Assembly (NCBI GenBank): GCA_043770215.1
Contig: JAYVIQ010000146.1
Location: 1 to 21,094, forward strand
From: JAYVIQ01 sp043770215
GTDB taxonomy: Bacteria; Bacteroidota; Bacteroidia; Cytophagales; JAAEPT01
DNA: 21,094 bases
Direction: 5' to 3'
The notes below the pieces were generated by a model. That model was not told the DNA's origin, ran no database searches, and saw only the letters and a list, made by a program, of their open reading frames with translations. Position numbers and translations under genes: made by a program. Below, in pieces: positions 8,132 through 15,355 of the stretch; the stretch's first letter is position 1, and each line of letters begins with the position of its first letter.

Positions 8132-11005
8132 TTATGCCATCATCCCCACAATAAACACCTCAATAAACTCTTTCATTTTTCCAATAATCCTTTCTCCAAT
8201 AAACCTCGCTTGCAATACACTAGGTCTATTATCCAAACATTTAAAAACCTCATCTTTAATTGGTTCACGACCACTAAAAATATACGCATCTATCAATGCT
8301 TTGAACTGAGCCTTATCTAAGTTTTCTTCTTCGCATAATTTGCCAAGTGCTAAAACCTTTTGATCTTGCCAGTACTTCTCAAATTCATCTTCCATATTAT
8401 CGGCATCGGTGATGTGAGGTAAATTTTCATCAATAAATTTCTGAATCAATTCTCGTTTACTTCTTAAAGTTATATCACCACCTAATAAATCGGTAATCAC
8501 TTTTCTTTGAACGGCAGCTGCATCGGTTTTTGCAGACTTCAATTGAGATATTAATCTTAAAATATAAGCAACATTCACTTGGTCTCTGTGAATCAATTCC
8601 AATTCGAAATCAATGTCATCTAGAATAGATGTTTTTTGCTTTTTTTGGTCTCTTTGAACTTTTTGGTACAAGTCTAAATACTTGGCTTTGTAATCTTCAA
8701 ATTCTTGTTCATCAATTGGTAAATCTTCCCAATCAAAATCAGTGTATGATTGAAGAACATTCATGTTTCGCATTAATTTACGGAAAGCTTGTACAAATTG
8801 TGCTTCATCTTCTTCGCTTACTAAGTCATCTACACTTTGATACGTTGGTGCAATTTCTCTTAATAACTTCATTGCTTCATCAAACTTAGTAGCTATCACT
8901 TCGTAATCTGGCATTGTTACTACGTCTATCGCATCTTTATTTGAAAACAAGGTAATTGCATCGTCTGTAGCTTTTTTAAGGTTTCTGAATGCTAATATGT
9001 TTCCTTGTGATTTTTGCTCTCCTAATATTCTGTTGGTTCTTGAATAAGCTTGAATTAACCCGTGTTGTTTTAGGTTTTTATCTACGTATAAAGTATTTAC
9101 TTTTTTAGCATCGAAACCTGTCAACATCATATTTACTACAATGACAATATCTAATCTATCTAATTCATCATTGAAACTTTCTTTTTCACGGTTTTTAAAG
9201 CGTTTGCTAATGTCTTTGAAATAGTTCTCAAACTGTTGGCTGTCTTTGGTTGAAAAACTGGTGTTGTACATTTGATTGTAATCACCAATATAACTTTCTA
9301 ATTTATCTCTTTTATGGCTTGACTGATAAACAGCCATAGGTTCTGCTGCTGGTTGATATTCTTCATCTTTTGGAAGATTATCTTGTGCTTCATCAGAATC
9401 TTCATTTGCTCCAAATGTGAATATGGTTGCAATGCGCAAATTGTGTTCGCCTGCTTCTTTCTTCTTTTTAAAGATGTCGTAATATTGGATTACATTCTCA
9501 ATACTGCTTACAGCAAAAATAGCTGAATAGTCTTTTCTAAACGTTTTTTGATCGTGATGAGCTATTATATAATCTGCAATTTTCGATAGCCGTATCTCTG
9601 AATCTAGCACTTCTTTTTTATCAATATCTTCTACTTCAATATCAATAAATGCATTGCTTTTGTTTTTGTATTTTCCAACGTATTCTATCCCGAAACGAAG
9701 TACGTTTTCATCTCTAATAGCATCTGTTATTACATACTTATGTAGGCAGTTGCCAAATAAATCTTTGGTGGTGCGTTTTCCTAATTCATTTTTGGAAGCA
9801 TTTTCAGCAAAGATGGGTGTGCCTGTAAATCCTATTAATTGACTTTTAGCAAAGAACTCAGTAATTCTCCCGTGTGTTTCTCCAAACTGACTTCTGTGGC
9901 ATTCATCAAATATGAAAACAATTTTCTCATTCTTCAAAGAGTCTATATGTGACTTAAAACGGTCTGAAATGGCATTGTTTAATTTTTGAATGGTGGTTAA
10001 TACCAATTTAGTATTGTCACATAATTGCCTTACTAAAGACTGGGTATTATCAGTAACATCCACACTGTCTTTCTTAAAAGCGTTGAATTCATTCATGGTT
10101 TGGTAATCTAAATCTTTTCGATCGACTACAAAAACTACTTTATGCACTTCTGGCAATTCCATTAAAATCTGACTTGCTTTGAAGGAGGTTAAGGTTTTAC
10201 CAGATCCTGTAGTGTGCCAGATATAGGCATTGTCATTTGTATTAGAAACTTGTTTGATAATGGCTTCCGTAGCGAAATACTGATACGGACGTAACACCAT
10301 CATTACTTTGTGTGTTTCATTGATTACAACATAATGAGCTACCATTTTACCCAAATGTGTTGGGTTTAAAAAAGCGGCAGAAAATGCTGTTAAATCTGTA
10401 ATGTTTTTATTGTTTGCATCAGCCCAAAAAAACGTTTGTTTTACAGATTGAAGTCGGTTGTTTGCTAGATATTTTGTATTTACTTTATTGCTGATTACAA
10501 ACAACTGAACGTACTGAAACAAACTGTGGTTGCTCCAGAAGGAATGCAATTGATAGCGATTGATTTGATTAAATGCTTCTTTGATTTCAATACCTGAACG
10601 CTTCAATTCTATTTGCACCAAAGGCAAACCATTTACCAATAAGGTGACATCGTAACGATTCAAAAATGAACCTTCTAAAGTAACTTGATTGGTTACTTGA
10701 AATACGTTTTTGCTGTTGTCTTCTTTGTTGAAAAAGCGAACATAAAACGAAGTACCATCTTCTTTTGTTAATTGAAAACGATCTCGCAAGGTTTTTGCTT
10801 TTTCAAATACATTTCCTTTGGCTAAATGATTTAAAATAGCATCAAATTCTTTAGCTGTAAAAGTGCTTGCATTGAAAAGTTCCAATTGACTTTTAAGATT
10901 AGCAACTAGGGCATCACCATCTTGAATTTTAACAGATGCATAGCCTAATCCAACCAATTGATGGACTAAGTTTTTTTCTAATAGGGCTTCGGATTGGTGG
11001 CTCAT
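8132..11005 (-). CDS. hsdR: Type I restriction endonuclease subunit R (HsdR)
   Basis: This 957-residue motor and nuclease subunit of a type I restriction-modification complex translocates unmodified DNA with ATP and cuts it. The N-terminal nuclease domain shows a PD-(D/E)xK pattern: Asp119 in NRYDVTLLVNG, and Glu133 with Lys135 in QIELKRSG. The SF2 motor follows, with Walker A TTGSGKT at 265-271, DECH at 367-370, the GFTGTP motif III, and motif VI around AYSRTNRILGE. The C-terminal helical region presumably contacts the methylase core. Length and order are normal. The start is supported because an almost identical 5' end, also beginning MSHQSEALLE, is duplicated at 12497-12584. The gene is separated from hsdS by two cargo modules, and a palindrome lies 22 nt before its start. 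Confidence 0.95.
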   Translation of the reverse strand: MSHQSEALLEKNLVHQLVGLGYASVKIQDGDALVANLKSQLELFNASTFTAKEFDAILNHLAKGNVFEKAKTLRDRFQLTKEDGTSFYVRFFNKEDNSKNVFQVTNQVTLEGSFLNRYDVTLLVNGLPLVQIELKRSGIEIKEAFNQINRYQLHSFWSNHSLFQYVQLFVISNKVNTKYLANNRLQSVKQTFFWADANNKNITDLTAFSAAFLNPTHLGKMVAHYVVINETHKVMMVLRPYQYFATEAIIKQVSNTNDNAYIWHTTGSGKTLTSFKASQILMELPEVHKVVFVVDRKDLDYQTMNEFNAFKKDSVDVTDNTQSLVRQLCDNTKLVLTTIQKLNNAISDRFKSHIDSLKNEKIVFIFDECHRSQFGETHGRITEFFAKSQLIGFTGTPIFAENASKNELGKRTTKDLFGNCLHKYVITDAIRDENVLRFGIEYVGKYKNKSNAFIDIEVEDIDKKEVLDSEIRLSKIADYIIAHHDQKTFRKDYSAIFAVSSIENVIQYYDIFKKKKEAGEHNLRIATIFTFGANEDSDEAQDNLPKDEEYQPAAEPMAVYQSSHKRDKLESYIGDYNQMYNTSFSTKDSQQFENYFKDISKRFKNREKESFNDELDRLDIVIVVNMMLTGFDAKKVNTLYVDKNLKQHGLIQAYSRTNRILGEQKSQGNILAFRNLKKATDDAITLFSNKDAIDVVTMPDYEVIATKFDEAMKLLREIAPTYQSVDDLVSEEDEAQFVQAFRKLMRNMNVLQSYTDFDWEDLPIDEQEFEDYKAKYLDLYQKVQRDQKKQKTSILDDIDFELELIHRDQVNVAYILRLISQLKSAKTDAAAVQRKVITDLLGGDITLRSKRELIQKFIDENLPHITDADNMEDEFEKYWQDQKVLALGKLCEEENLDKAQFKALIDAYIFSGREPIKDEVFKCLDNRPSVLQARFIGERIIGKMKEFIEVFIVGMMA
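10918..11005 (-). repeat. Direct repeat, copy in intact hsdR (hsdR 5' end)
   Basis: The first 88 bp of the intact hsdR coding sequence are repeated at 12497-12584 in the same orientation. There is one mismatch (GGCTTCGG here, GGCTTCTG there, plus strand). The match stops sharply past codon 29. Recombination between the copies would delete fic, its palindrome and the chimera junction. Confidence 0.95.
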
Positions 11006-11027
11006 AATTTGTGAAGGGGTTCTTGAA

Positions 11028-11056
11028 ACTGCGAGATTATTGCAAAATCTCGCAGT
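11028..11056. promoter_or_regulatory. Palindrome between fic and hsdR, candidate operator or leader hairpin
   Basis: Perfect 11-bp inverted repeats ACTGCGAGATT and AATCTCGCAGT are separated by a 7-nt spacer. The site ends 2 nt before the fic stop codon and begins 22 nt upstream of the hsdR start. The same arms with a spacer of the same length occur upstream of fic. It could be a protein-binding site or an RNA hairpin in the hsdR leader. On the minus strand no run of T follows it, so a simple terminator is unlikely. Confidence 0.6.
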
Positions 11057-11058
11057 AT

Positions 11059-12357
11059 TTACTTGTTTAGTTTTTTTATTTGTTGATCAAAAATTGTTGA
11101 TTTTATAAAATTTTGTTTCACTTTATTTACTTGTACAATTTGCATAAATCCGAGTTCTACTAAACCTTTCAAGTCCTGACGAGCTGTAAAATTGGAAATA
11201 TTGAATCTCTTTTCGACTTCTTTACTATTTAAAACACGATCGGCATCATCATGTATAATTTTTAAAATTTGCGCCATTCGATCATTCACTCCTGGAATTG
11301 TCATGAATTTTGCCGCTTGAACAACTTCACTCTGTTTTCTACTGATATATTCCTTAAGAGCATCAAATGCTTTTATCATTGTTTTAACATGATAAGTTAT
11401 AAAATAACCTAAATCATTTTCATCTTTTTCAGTGTATAAATACGCTTTTTCATATTGATTTTTTGTATCCTTAATAACTCGTGAAATAGATAAGTATTCT
11501 GTTAACCAATATCCGTTTTTTAGCATGTACCAATAGAAAAGTGCTCTTGCTGTTCTACCATTTCCATCTGTAAAAGGATGGATCCAACCAATCATAAAAT
11601 GTATTATACAACCTTTAATAATTGGGTGAATAAAGTCTATTGTATCTGTATTGAAAAATAGACACAAATCTTCAACCAGTTTTTTCAATTCTGAATGTGG
11701 TGGTGGTTGGTGAATGTTTTCACCTTTAACCATATCCTGAACAAAAATCTCATCATTTGTACGAAATTGACCTTCTTCTAAGGTATTTTCCATGGTGTTC
11801 GATGATATTAACTGATGTATTTTTAATAATTTTTCGGGACTTAGATCTTCATTTTTACAATGCGTGATATAACGCATAGTAATAAAATTATTCATAATCA
11901 TAAACTCTGATTTTGTTTTAGGTTTATGATCTTGTTGAATCATTTCTTTCGCTTTTTTTCGTGTAGTATTAGCACCTTCCATCTGGCTACTACTAATGGC
12001 TTCCTCTATGATAGAACTTATAATAAATTTTGTTTTGTCCGTTTCTGCAATCCCTGTATTACTGCCTAAAGTACCGCCAATGTGCATATCAAATAAATGC
12101 AAGGTGCGTTGAATAAAATCAGTTGATGGATACGTGAATTTATAATTACCAAAAAAGACGCTCTTACTAGTTATACGGCGTTGTAATTTTACGGCTGCCC
12201 AAACGTTTGGTTTATCTTCATGTGCTGTTTTGTATTTAACTTTATCCCAAAACAAATAATCATCCTGAATTTTCTTTAAATCACCATTGGAAAGCATATC
12301 AGTCATTAAAACGATAGCTTTATTATTATATATTTCTATTTCAGGTGGATTTTCCAT
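11059..12357 (-). CDS. Fic-domain protein with C-terminal winged helix
   Basis: This 432-residue protein is a likely AMP transferase that modifies Tyr, Ser or Thr of a target protein with ATP. The catalytic Fic motif HPFTDGNGRTAR is at 260-271, with all key residues (His260, Asp264, Gly265, Asn266, Arg268) present. An N-terminal inhibitory motif, SSSQMEG at 122-128, fits the (S/T)xxxE(G/N) pattern with Glu127. It indicates a class II Fic that inhibits itself. Residues 358-425 form a winged helix, with a recognition-helix candidate around 388-401 (SNFTARQDLKGLVELG), so the protein probably binds DNA. Palindromes with identical arms flank the gene, one before its start and one after its stop in front of hsdR. 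The Fic call is firm; the target and the DNA site are inferred. It belongs to the second S-R cargo module. Confidence 0.92.
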   Translation of the reverse strand: MENPPEIEIYNNKAIVLMTDMLSNGDLKKIQDDYLFWDKVKYKTAHEDKPNVWAAVKLQRRITSKSVFFGNYKFTYPSTDFIQRTLHLFDMHIGGTLGSNTGIAETDKTKFIISSIIEEAISSSQMEGANTTRKKAKEMIQQDHKPKTKSEFMIMNNFITMRYITHCKNEDLSPEKLLKIHQLISSNTMENTLEEGQFRTNDEIFVQDMVKGENIHQPPPHSELKKLVEDLCLFFNTDTIDFIHPIIKGCIIHFMIGWIHPFTDGNGRTARALFYWYMLKNGYWLTEYLSISRVIKDTKNQYEKAYLYTEKDENDLGYFITYHVKTMIKAFDALKEYISRKQSEVVQAAKFMTIPGVNDRMAQILKIIHDDADRVLNSKEVEKRFNISNFTARQDLKGLVELGFMQIVQVNKVKQNFIKSTIFDQQIKKLNK

Positions 12358-12388
12358 ATCAGAAATTTACATTTTTTTCAAATCTAAA

Positions 12389-12427
12389 TAAATACTGCGA
12401 GATTCTCGCAAAATCTCGCAGTATTTA
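12389..12427. promoter_or_regulatory. Palindrome upstream of fic, candidate operator
   Basis: Perfect 16-bp inverted repeats TAAATACTGCGAGATT and AATCTCGCAGTATTTA (12389-12404 and 12412-12427) surround a 7-nt spacer. TCTCGCA occurs twice in tandem inside it. The site lies 31 nt upstream of the fic start and 7 nt after the stop of the chimeric ORF. Its core 11-bp arms are identical to those upstream of hsdR. An operator for an autoregulated fic gene is the favoured reading; a leader hairpin is the alternative. Confidence 0.62.
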
Positions 12428-12436
12428 CTCATAATT

Positions 12437-12468
12437 AAACAAACATCTTTTGCAACAAGCCTTTTTTA
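12437..12468 (-). repeat. Direct repeat, orphan hsdS 3' end
   Basis: These 32 bp match 14110-14141 (the end of the intact hsdS) with two mismatches. They encode the same terminal residues KKGLLQKMFV. This copy has no hsdS upstream of it; it is joined to hsdR 5' sequence. Confidence 0.9.
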
Positions 12469-12496
12469 GAGCTCTTCGAAACAAGCAAGGCGTCTG

Positions 12497-12584
12497 CATC
12501 TTGAATTTTAACAGATGCATAGCCTAATCCAACCAATTGATGGACTAAGTTTTTTTCTAATAGGGCTTCTGATTGGTGGCTCAT
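12497..12584 (-). repeat. Direct repeat, truncated copy (hsdR 5' end)
   Basis: This is the second copy of the hsdR start, 88 bp with one mismatch to 10918-11005. It lies downstream of the TAC operon and is cut off after codon 29, where hsdS 3' sequence begins. Confidence 0.95.
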
Positions 12585-12617
12585 TTACATATTAATGAAA
12601 GTTACAAAAAGCAAAAG

Positions 12618-12658
12618 ACCCGCCCTGGGACGCTGTTCTTATGGGTAGCGTGGCGAGT
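12618..12658 (-). terminator. GC-rich hairpin after the TAC operon (terminator or hsdR leader)
   Basis: ACCCGCC (12618-12624) pairs with GGCGAGT (12652-12658) with one mismatch. ACGCT (12630-12634) pairs with AGCGT (12647-12651). A 5-nt bulge lies on one side and a 12-nt loop closes the structure. Read on the minus strand it is followed by a T-rich stretch (TTTTGCTTTTTG). It lies 59 nt past the chaperone stop and 34 nt before the truncated hsdR start. It may end TAC transcription or have been part of an hsdR leader. Confidence 0.5.
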
Positions 12659-12716
12659 ACTGTTAATACAAAAAAAACATTATTATTTTTAGAATTAGTT
12701 AAGTTTTTAGAAATGA

Positions 12717-13142
12717 TTAGTTTAAATAAAATTCAGCATCTTTATTCACTAAATCATTCACGTTAATTGTTGGGATAATAAATTTATTAAACTCCGTACC
12801 TTCTGTTTTTCCGTGTAAAACTCCTCTTGAAGTTCCAATGGTTAACATCGTTAAATGACCTAGGAAATTTTTAGGGAAAACTATAATATTATCATTTTTG
12901 AAGCTGTCCCAAGATTCTGGGGCAACTGAAAAATGACAACTTACCTGAATTTTTATAAATGTTTTTTTTGCATTATCAAAAATGAAAGTCGCAAAAACAC
13001 CAATTCTTTTATCTACTTCATTTATTTTAAACTCTAATGAAGTAGTAACATTTGCATCTTTTTTCGGTGAGAAATTTTCTGGAAATATTGCAAATTGTTC
13101 CGTTTTAATAGCTGCTAAAGCAAAGCCAATCGATTTTTCCAT
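12717..13142 (-). CDS. SecB-like chaperone of a toxin-antitoxin-chaperone (TAC) operon
   Basis: This 141-residue protein resembles SecB in the order of its elements. The N-terminal strand FALAAIKTEQFAIFPEN parallels the IQRIYTKDISFEAPN region of E. coli SecB. A central antiparallel strand set follows (GVFATFIFDN, KTFIKIQVSCHFSV). The C-terminal block contains FPKNFLGHLTMLTIGTSRG (89-107), which parallels FPYARECITSMVSRG, and then FIIPTINVNDL, which parallels LNLAPVNFDAL. In known TAC systems such a chaperone binds the antitoxin tail and protects it from degradation. Its ATG overlaps the stop of the HTH gene by one base, which implies tight coupling. Similarity was judged by eye, so a related but distinct fold remains possible. 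A role in general export is less likely given the location. Confidence 0.72.
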   Translation of the reverse strand: MEKSIGFALAAIKTEQFAIFPENFSPKKDANVTTSLEFKINEVDKRIGVFATFIFDNAKKTFIKIQVSCHFSVAPESWDSFKNDNIIVFPKNFLGHLTMLTIGTSRGVLHGKTEGTEFNKFIIPTINVNDLVNKDAEFYLN

Positions 13143-13552
13143 TATGCTTGTAAAATTTGATGAGAATATTCATTTGAAAAGTAATCAAATTCTAATTTAA
13201 TGCATTTCTTAGTTTTCGTTATTGGGTCTTCAGAAATCATTTTAGTTTCTTCAACTTCATAAAAAGAAGCTAATATTGGAATTTTTAAAATGTTCTGAAG
13301 TTTAATTTGTGTTTCCAACGTAAGGTTTTCCTGTCCTTTTACAATTTTTGTAATTTGTTGAGGACTTACTCCCATTTCAATCGCAAGTTTTCTTTGCGAC
13401 CAATCGATTTCATCTAATTTATCCAATACTTTTAAAGCAATATTTTGAGATTCTCTCAACATTGCTCTGTTTTTTATTCTTGCTCTGTTTTTTTCAACGG
13501 TATTGGTTTTCTCGGACGAGACCAATGCTTTGAATTTTTCTATATTACTCAT
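13142..13552 (-). CDS. HigA-like XRE-family HTH antitoxin with a chaperone-dependent tail
   Basis: This 136-residue protein has a helix-turn-helix at about 50-92 (WSQRKLAIEMGVSPQQITKI...), typical of the Cro/XRE fold in HigA antitoxins. A charged N-terminal helix of about 45 residues precedes it. A C-terminal extension of about 40 residues follows (98-136, with hydrophobic patches CIKLEFDYF and YSHQILQA). In TAC systems such a tail is the chaperone-addiction segment bound by the SecB-like partner. Its start overlaps the toxin stop by 4 nt (ATGA) and its stop overlaps the chaperone start. It is expected to repress its own operon. The HTH is certain, the antitoxin role likely, and the tail function inferred from context. 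Confidence 0.82.
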   Translation of the reverse strand: MSNIEKFKALVSSEKTNTVEKNRARIKNRAMLRESQNIALKVLDKLDEIDWSQRKLAIEMGVSPQQITKIVKGQENLTLETQIKLQNILKIPILASFYEVEETKMISEDPITKTKKCIKLEFDYFSNEYSHQILQA

Positions 13553-14061
13553 TCAAGTTCGTTTATAAGTTCGTAAAAAGAATCTTTATCAACTATCGTG
13601 TTTTCTTGTAAAAATGATTTTGCTCTGTGTATTTTTTTCAATTCTTCGTTGGAATCAGGATGATCTTGCATTGTTTGACTCATTTTAATTGCTCCTCCAG
13701 TAATTACAAAACAATTCTCATCAATTTTTATAGCATACAATCTAATTCCATTCTTTTCAATTTTCCCTTTTTGTAATGATAGAATCTTCGCACCTGATTC
13801 ATTGTCAAAAAGTGTTCTAAAATAATATTCTAAAGGTTCATTGTTTGTTGTGATTTCTTCCAATAAATCTTGTATCTGTTCTGCATCTTTTAGTCTGCCT
13901 TTTACAAATTGATTTATATTTTCTACTTTATTTTTTTTCGCATAACTTATAAGGAAACTAACATCTGTCCAATTATCCATTAGTCGATCATATTCATTAT
14001 CCACTTCTCCTTGGTACTGGAAAGCGAACAATGTATATGCAAATATATCAACAATTTTCAT
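13549..14061 (-). CDS. Putative HigB/RelE-like toxin of the TAC operon
   Basis: This 170-residue protein is the first gene of the three-gene operon. The core segment GIRLYAIKIDENCFVITGGAIKMSQTM (about 105-131), followed by the basic helix LKKIHRAKSFL, has the pattern of HigB toxins (R-x-Y strand, hydrophobic strand, GxxKxxQ turn, terminal helix). HigB-like toxins cut mRNA at the ribosome. The protein is longer than typical HigB proteins of about 100 residues, with an extra N-terminal region of about 75 residues (QFVKGRLKDAEQIQDLLEEI) that may be helical. It lies 46 nt after hsdS, so it could be read from the hsd transcript or its own promoter. The toxin call rests on weak sequence resemblance plus strong gene context. 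Confidence 0.6.
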   Translation of the reverse strand: MKIVDIFAYTLFAFQYQGEVDNEYDRLMDNWTDVSFLISYAKKNKVENINQFVKGRLKDAEQIQDLLEEITTNNEPLEYYFRTLFDNESGAKILSLQKGKIEKNGIRLYAIKIDENCFVITGGAIKMSQTMQDHPDSNEELKKIHRAKSFLQENTIVDKDSFYELINELE

Positions 14062-14107
14062 TAAATCAACTTACAGGTTTATTTTTTTGGTCATTTTTAA
14101 CAAAATC

Positions 14108-15355
14108 TCAAACAAACATTTTCTGCAACAAGCCTTTTTTAAACGTTTGTGTTTGGCTTATTTGTTGGGTGGTGCTTTCTATTTTAGTATCTATGTTTGA
14201 TAGGAAATTGGCGATTTTTTGTTGTTCTTCGAAACATGGATATGGCATTGTTTCATTACCAACAATGGTACTGTTCAAATTAACTTGAGAACCTGGCTGA
14301 CCGTATTTATACCAATGAAGTTGAATTTTATCCAAATAATAATATAAGAATTCTTTGTCGGCTTGTAAGTCTTCAAAAACGACAAATCCATCATGAATAC
14401 ATACTTTAAATTTTGTATAGATCGGTTTTCCAATTGTCGCACATATACTCATAATTATACTACCAGTTTTCACAACTCGACTCTTATTTACCCCTTCAGT
14501 TGTTAAGTATTGAGTTGTTTTGTCAAGATATTTATTCGATTTGGTGACATCTGAAATTCTAACCCAACCTATTTTAGAATCAGAATCAAACCATTTAGGA
14601 TCGGCAATTGGTCTTGGAGATGCACCTCTTTTAATTGTTGCAATATCATCAAGTAACTTCTCTTCCCACTCAGGATACTTCTCACCATTCTCATCTTTAA
14701 ACCTCAATTTACCAGAAAACAATTGTTGCATTACCCCTTTTTTGTACTGCTCCAATAATTCTTTTTTGCGGGTAAGTTGCTGTATTTTTTCATCTACTGC
14801 ACTGAGGAAAGAAGCTATTTTTTGTTGTTCTGGGAGGGTGGGGAGTATAATCGCTAAGGTTTTTAAATCAGAATTATATACATTACTTATACTAACGCCT
14901 TTAGCTAATGAGGAAATTGATTTTCTTAATTTTTGATTAATATAATATGCTACATAGATTTGAGAATAAATATTAGGAAGTAAAGGTTTTAAAATATTTA
15001 TAGTTCTACCAATTGCTACATTTTTTATTGTAAGTGCTGATGCGGAACCAATATCTAAAGGGTCTTCACCTGCTGATGGCAATAAAATTTCATCTCCATC
15101 ACTAAATTTAAGTTCAGTTTTATCGAGATTTGTTTTATTAAATACTTTACTAATCACTTCATTATACATGTGATATAATTCTCCATATCTCACACAAGGA
15201 ATTTCAAAATTAGGAGCTGCCTCATTTTGTTTTATGTTTTTTCCTGTTGAGAAAAGAAAAATATTTTCAAATGAGTGTTTTTTGTATAAATTATTTACAT
15301 CCCCATCAAACCCCTTAAACCTCAATTGAGGAACTAATTTTTCAGTATTCATCAT
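14108..15355 (-). CDS. hsdS: Type I restriction-modification specificity subunit (HsdS)
   Basis: This 415-residue DNA-recognition subunit guides both methylation and restriction. It shows the classic two-half layout: a first target-recognition domain at about 20-165, central conserved coiled coil at 175-215 (PEQQKIASFLSAVDEKIQQL), a second target-recognition domain at about 228-370, and C-terminal coiled coil at 376-415 (EEQQKIANFLSNIDTKI). The two halves repeat EQQKIA-FLS--D-KI, and LRFK occurs at the head of each half. The start overlaps the BRO-N stop by 4 nt (ATGA), so translation is coupled; a second ATG directly follows. The last 32 bp are duplicated at 12437-12468. The recognition sequence cannot be predicted by eye. 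Confidence 0.95.
   Translation of the reverse strand: MMNTEKLVPQLRFKGFDGDVNNLYKKHSFENIFLFSTGKNIKQNEAAPNFEIPCVRYGELYHMYNEVISKVFNKTNLDKTELKFSDGDEILLPSAGEDPLDIGSASALTIKNVAIGRTINILKPLLPNIYSQIYVAYYINQKLRKSISSLAKGVSISNVYNSDLKTLAIILPTLPEQQKIASFLSAVDEKIQQLTRKKELLEQYKKGVMQQLFSGKLRFKDENGEKYPEWEEKLLDDIATIKRGASPRPIADPKWFDSDSKIGWVRISDVTKSNKYLDKTTQYLTTEGVNKSRVVKTGSIIMSICATIGKPIYTKFKVCIHDGFVVFEDLQADKEFLYYYLDKIQLHWYKYGQPGSQVNLNSTIVGNETMPYPCFEEQQKIANFLSNIDTKIESTTQQISQTQTFKKGLLQKMFV
14110..14141 (-). repeat. Direct repeat, hsdS 3' end of the intact gene
   Basis: This is the partner of 12437-12468 in the same orientation, 32 bp with two mismatches. The pair flanks the TAC operon and the truncated hsdR start, so recombination between them would delete that whole module. 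Confidence 0.9.

Larger units (their letters stand above)
12435..12584 (-). pseudogene. In-frame chimera of an hsdR 5' end and an hsdS 3' end (49 codons)
   Basis: The first 29 codons match the start of the intact HsdR (MSHQSEALLEKNLVHQL and onward, to KIQD). After a short junction (ADALLVSKSS) the frame ends with KKGLLQKMFV, exactly the last ten residues of the intact HsdS. The DNA matches support two independent origins: 12497-12584 against the hsdR start with one mismatch, and 12437-12468 against the hsdS end with two. The product cannot be a working subunit, since it lacks all domains. It marks the junction between the TAC module and the Fic module. Whether it is translated is unknown; the frame is intact, so a 49-residue peptide is possible. 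Confidence 0.85.

Noticed and set aside
12389..12427. The palindrome before fic as a CRISPR repeat or a tRNA-like element
   Set aside because: There are only two copies, more than 1.3 kb apart with genes between them, and no spacer array or tRNA features.
14108..15355. Phase-variable inversion of hsdS target-recognition domains
   Set aside because: The second hsdS fragment is only the 3' end in the same orientation. There is no silent recognition domain, no inverted repeat pair and no invertase gene, so deletion is possible but inversion is not.
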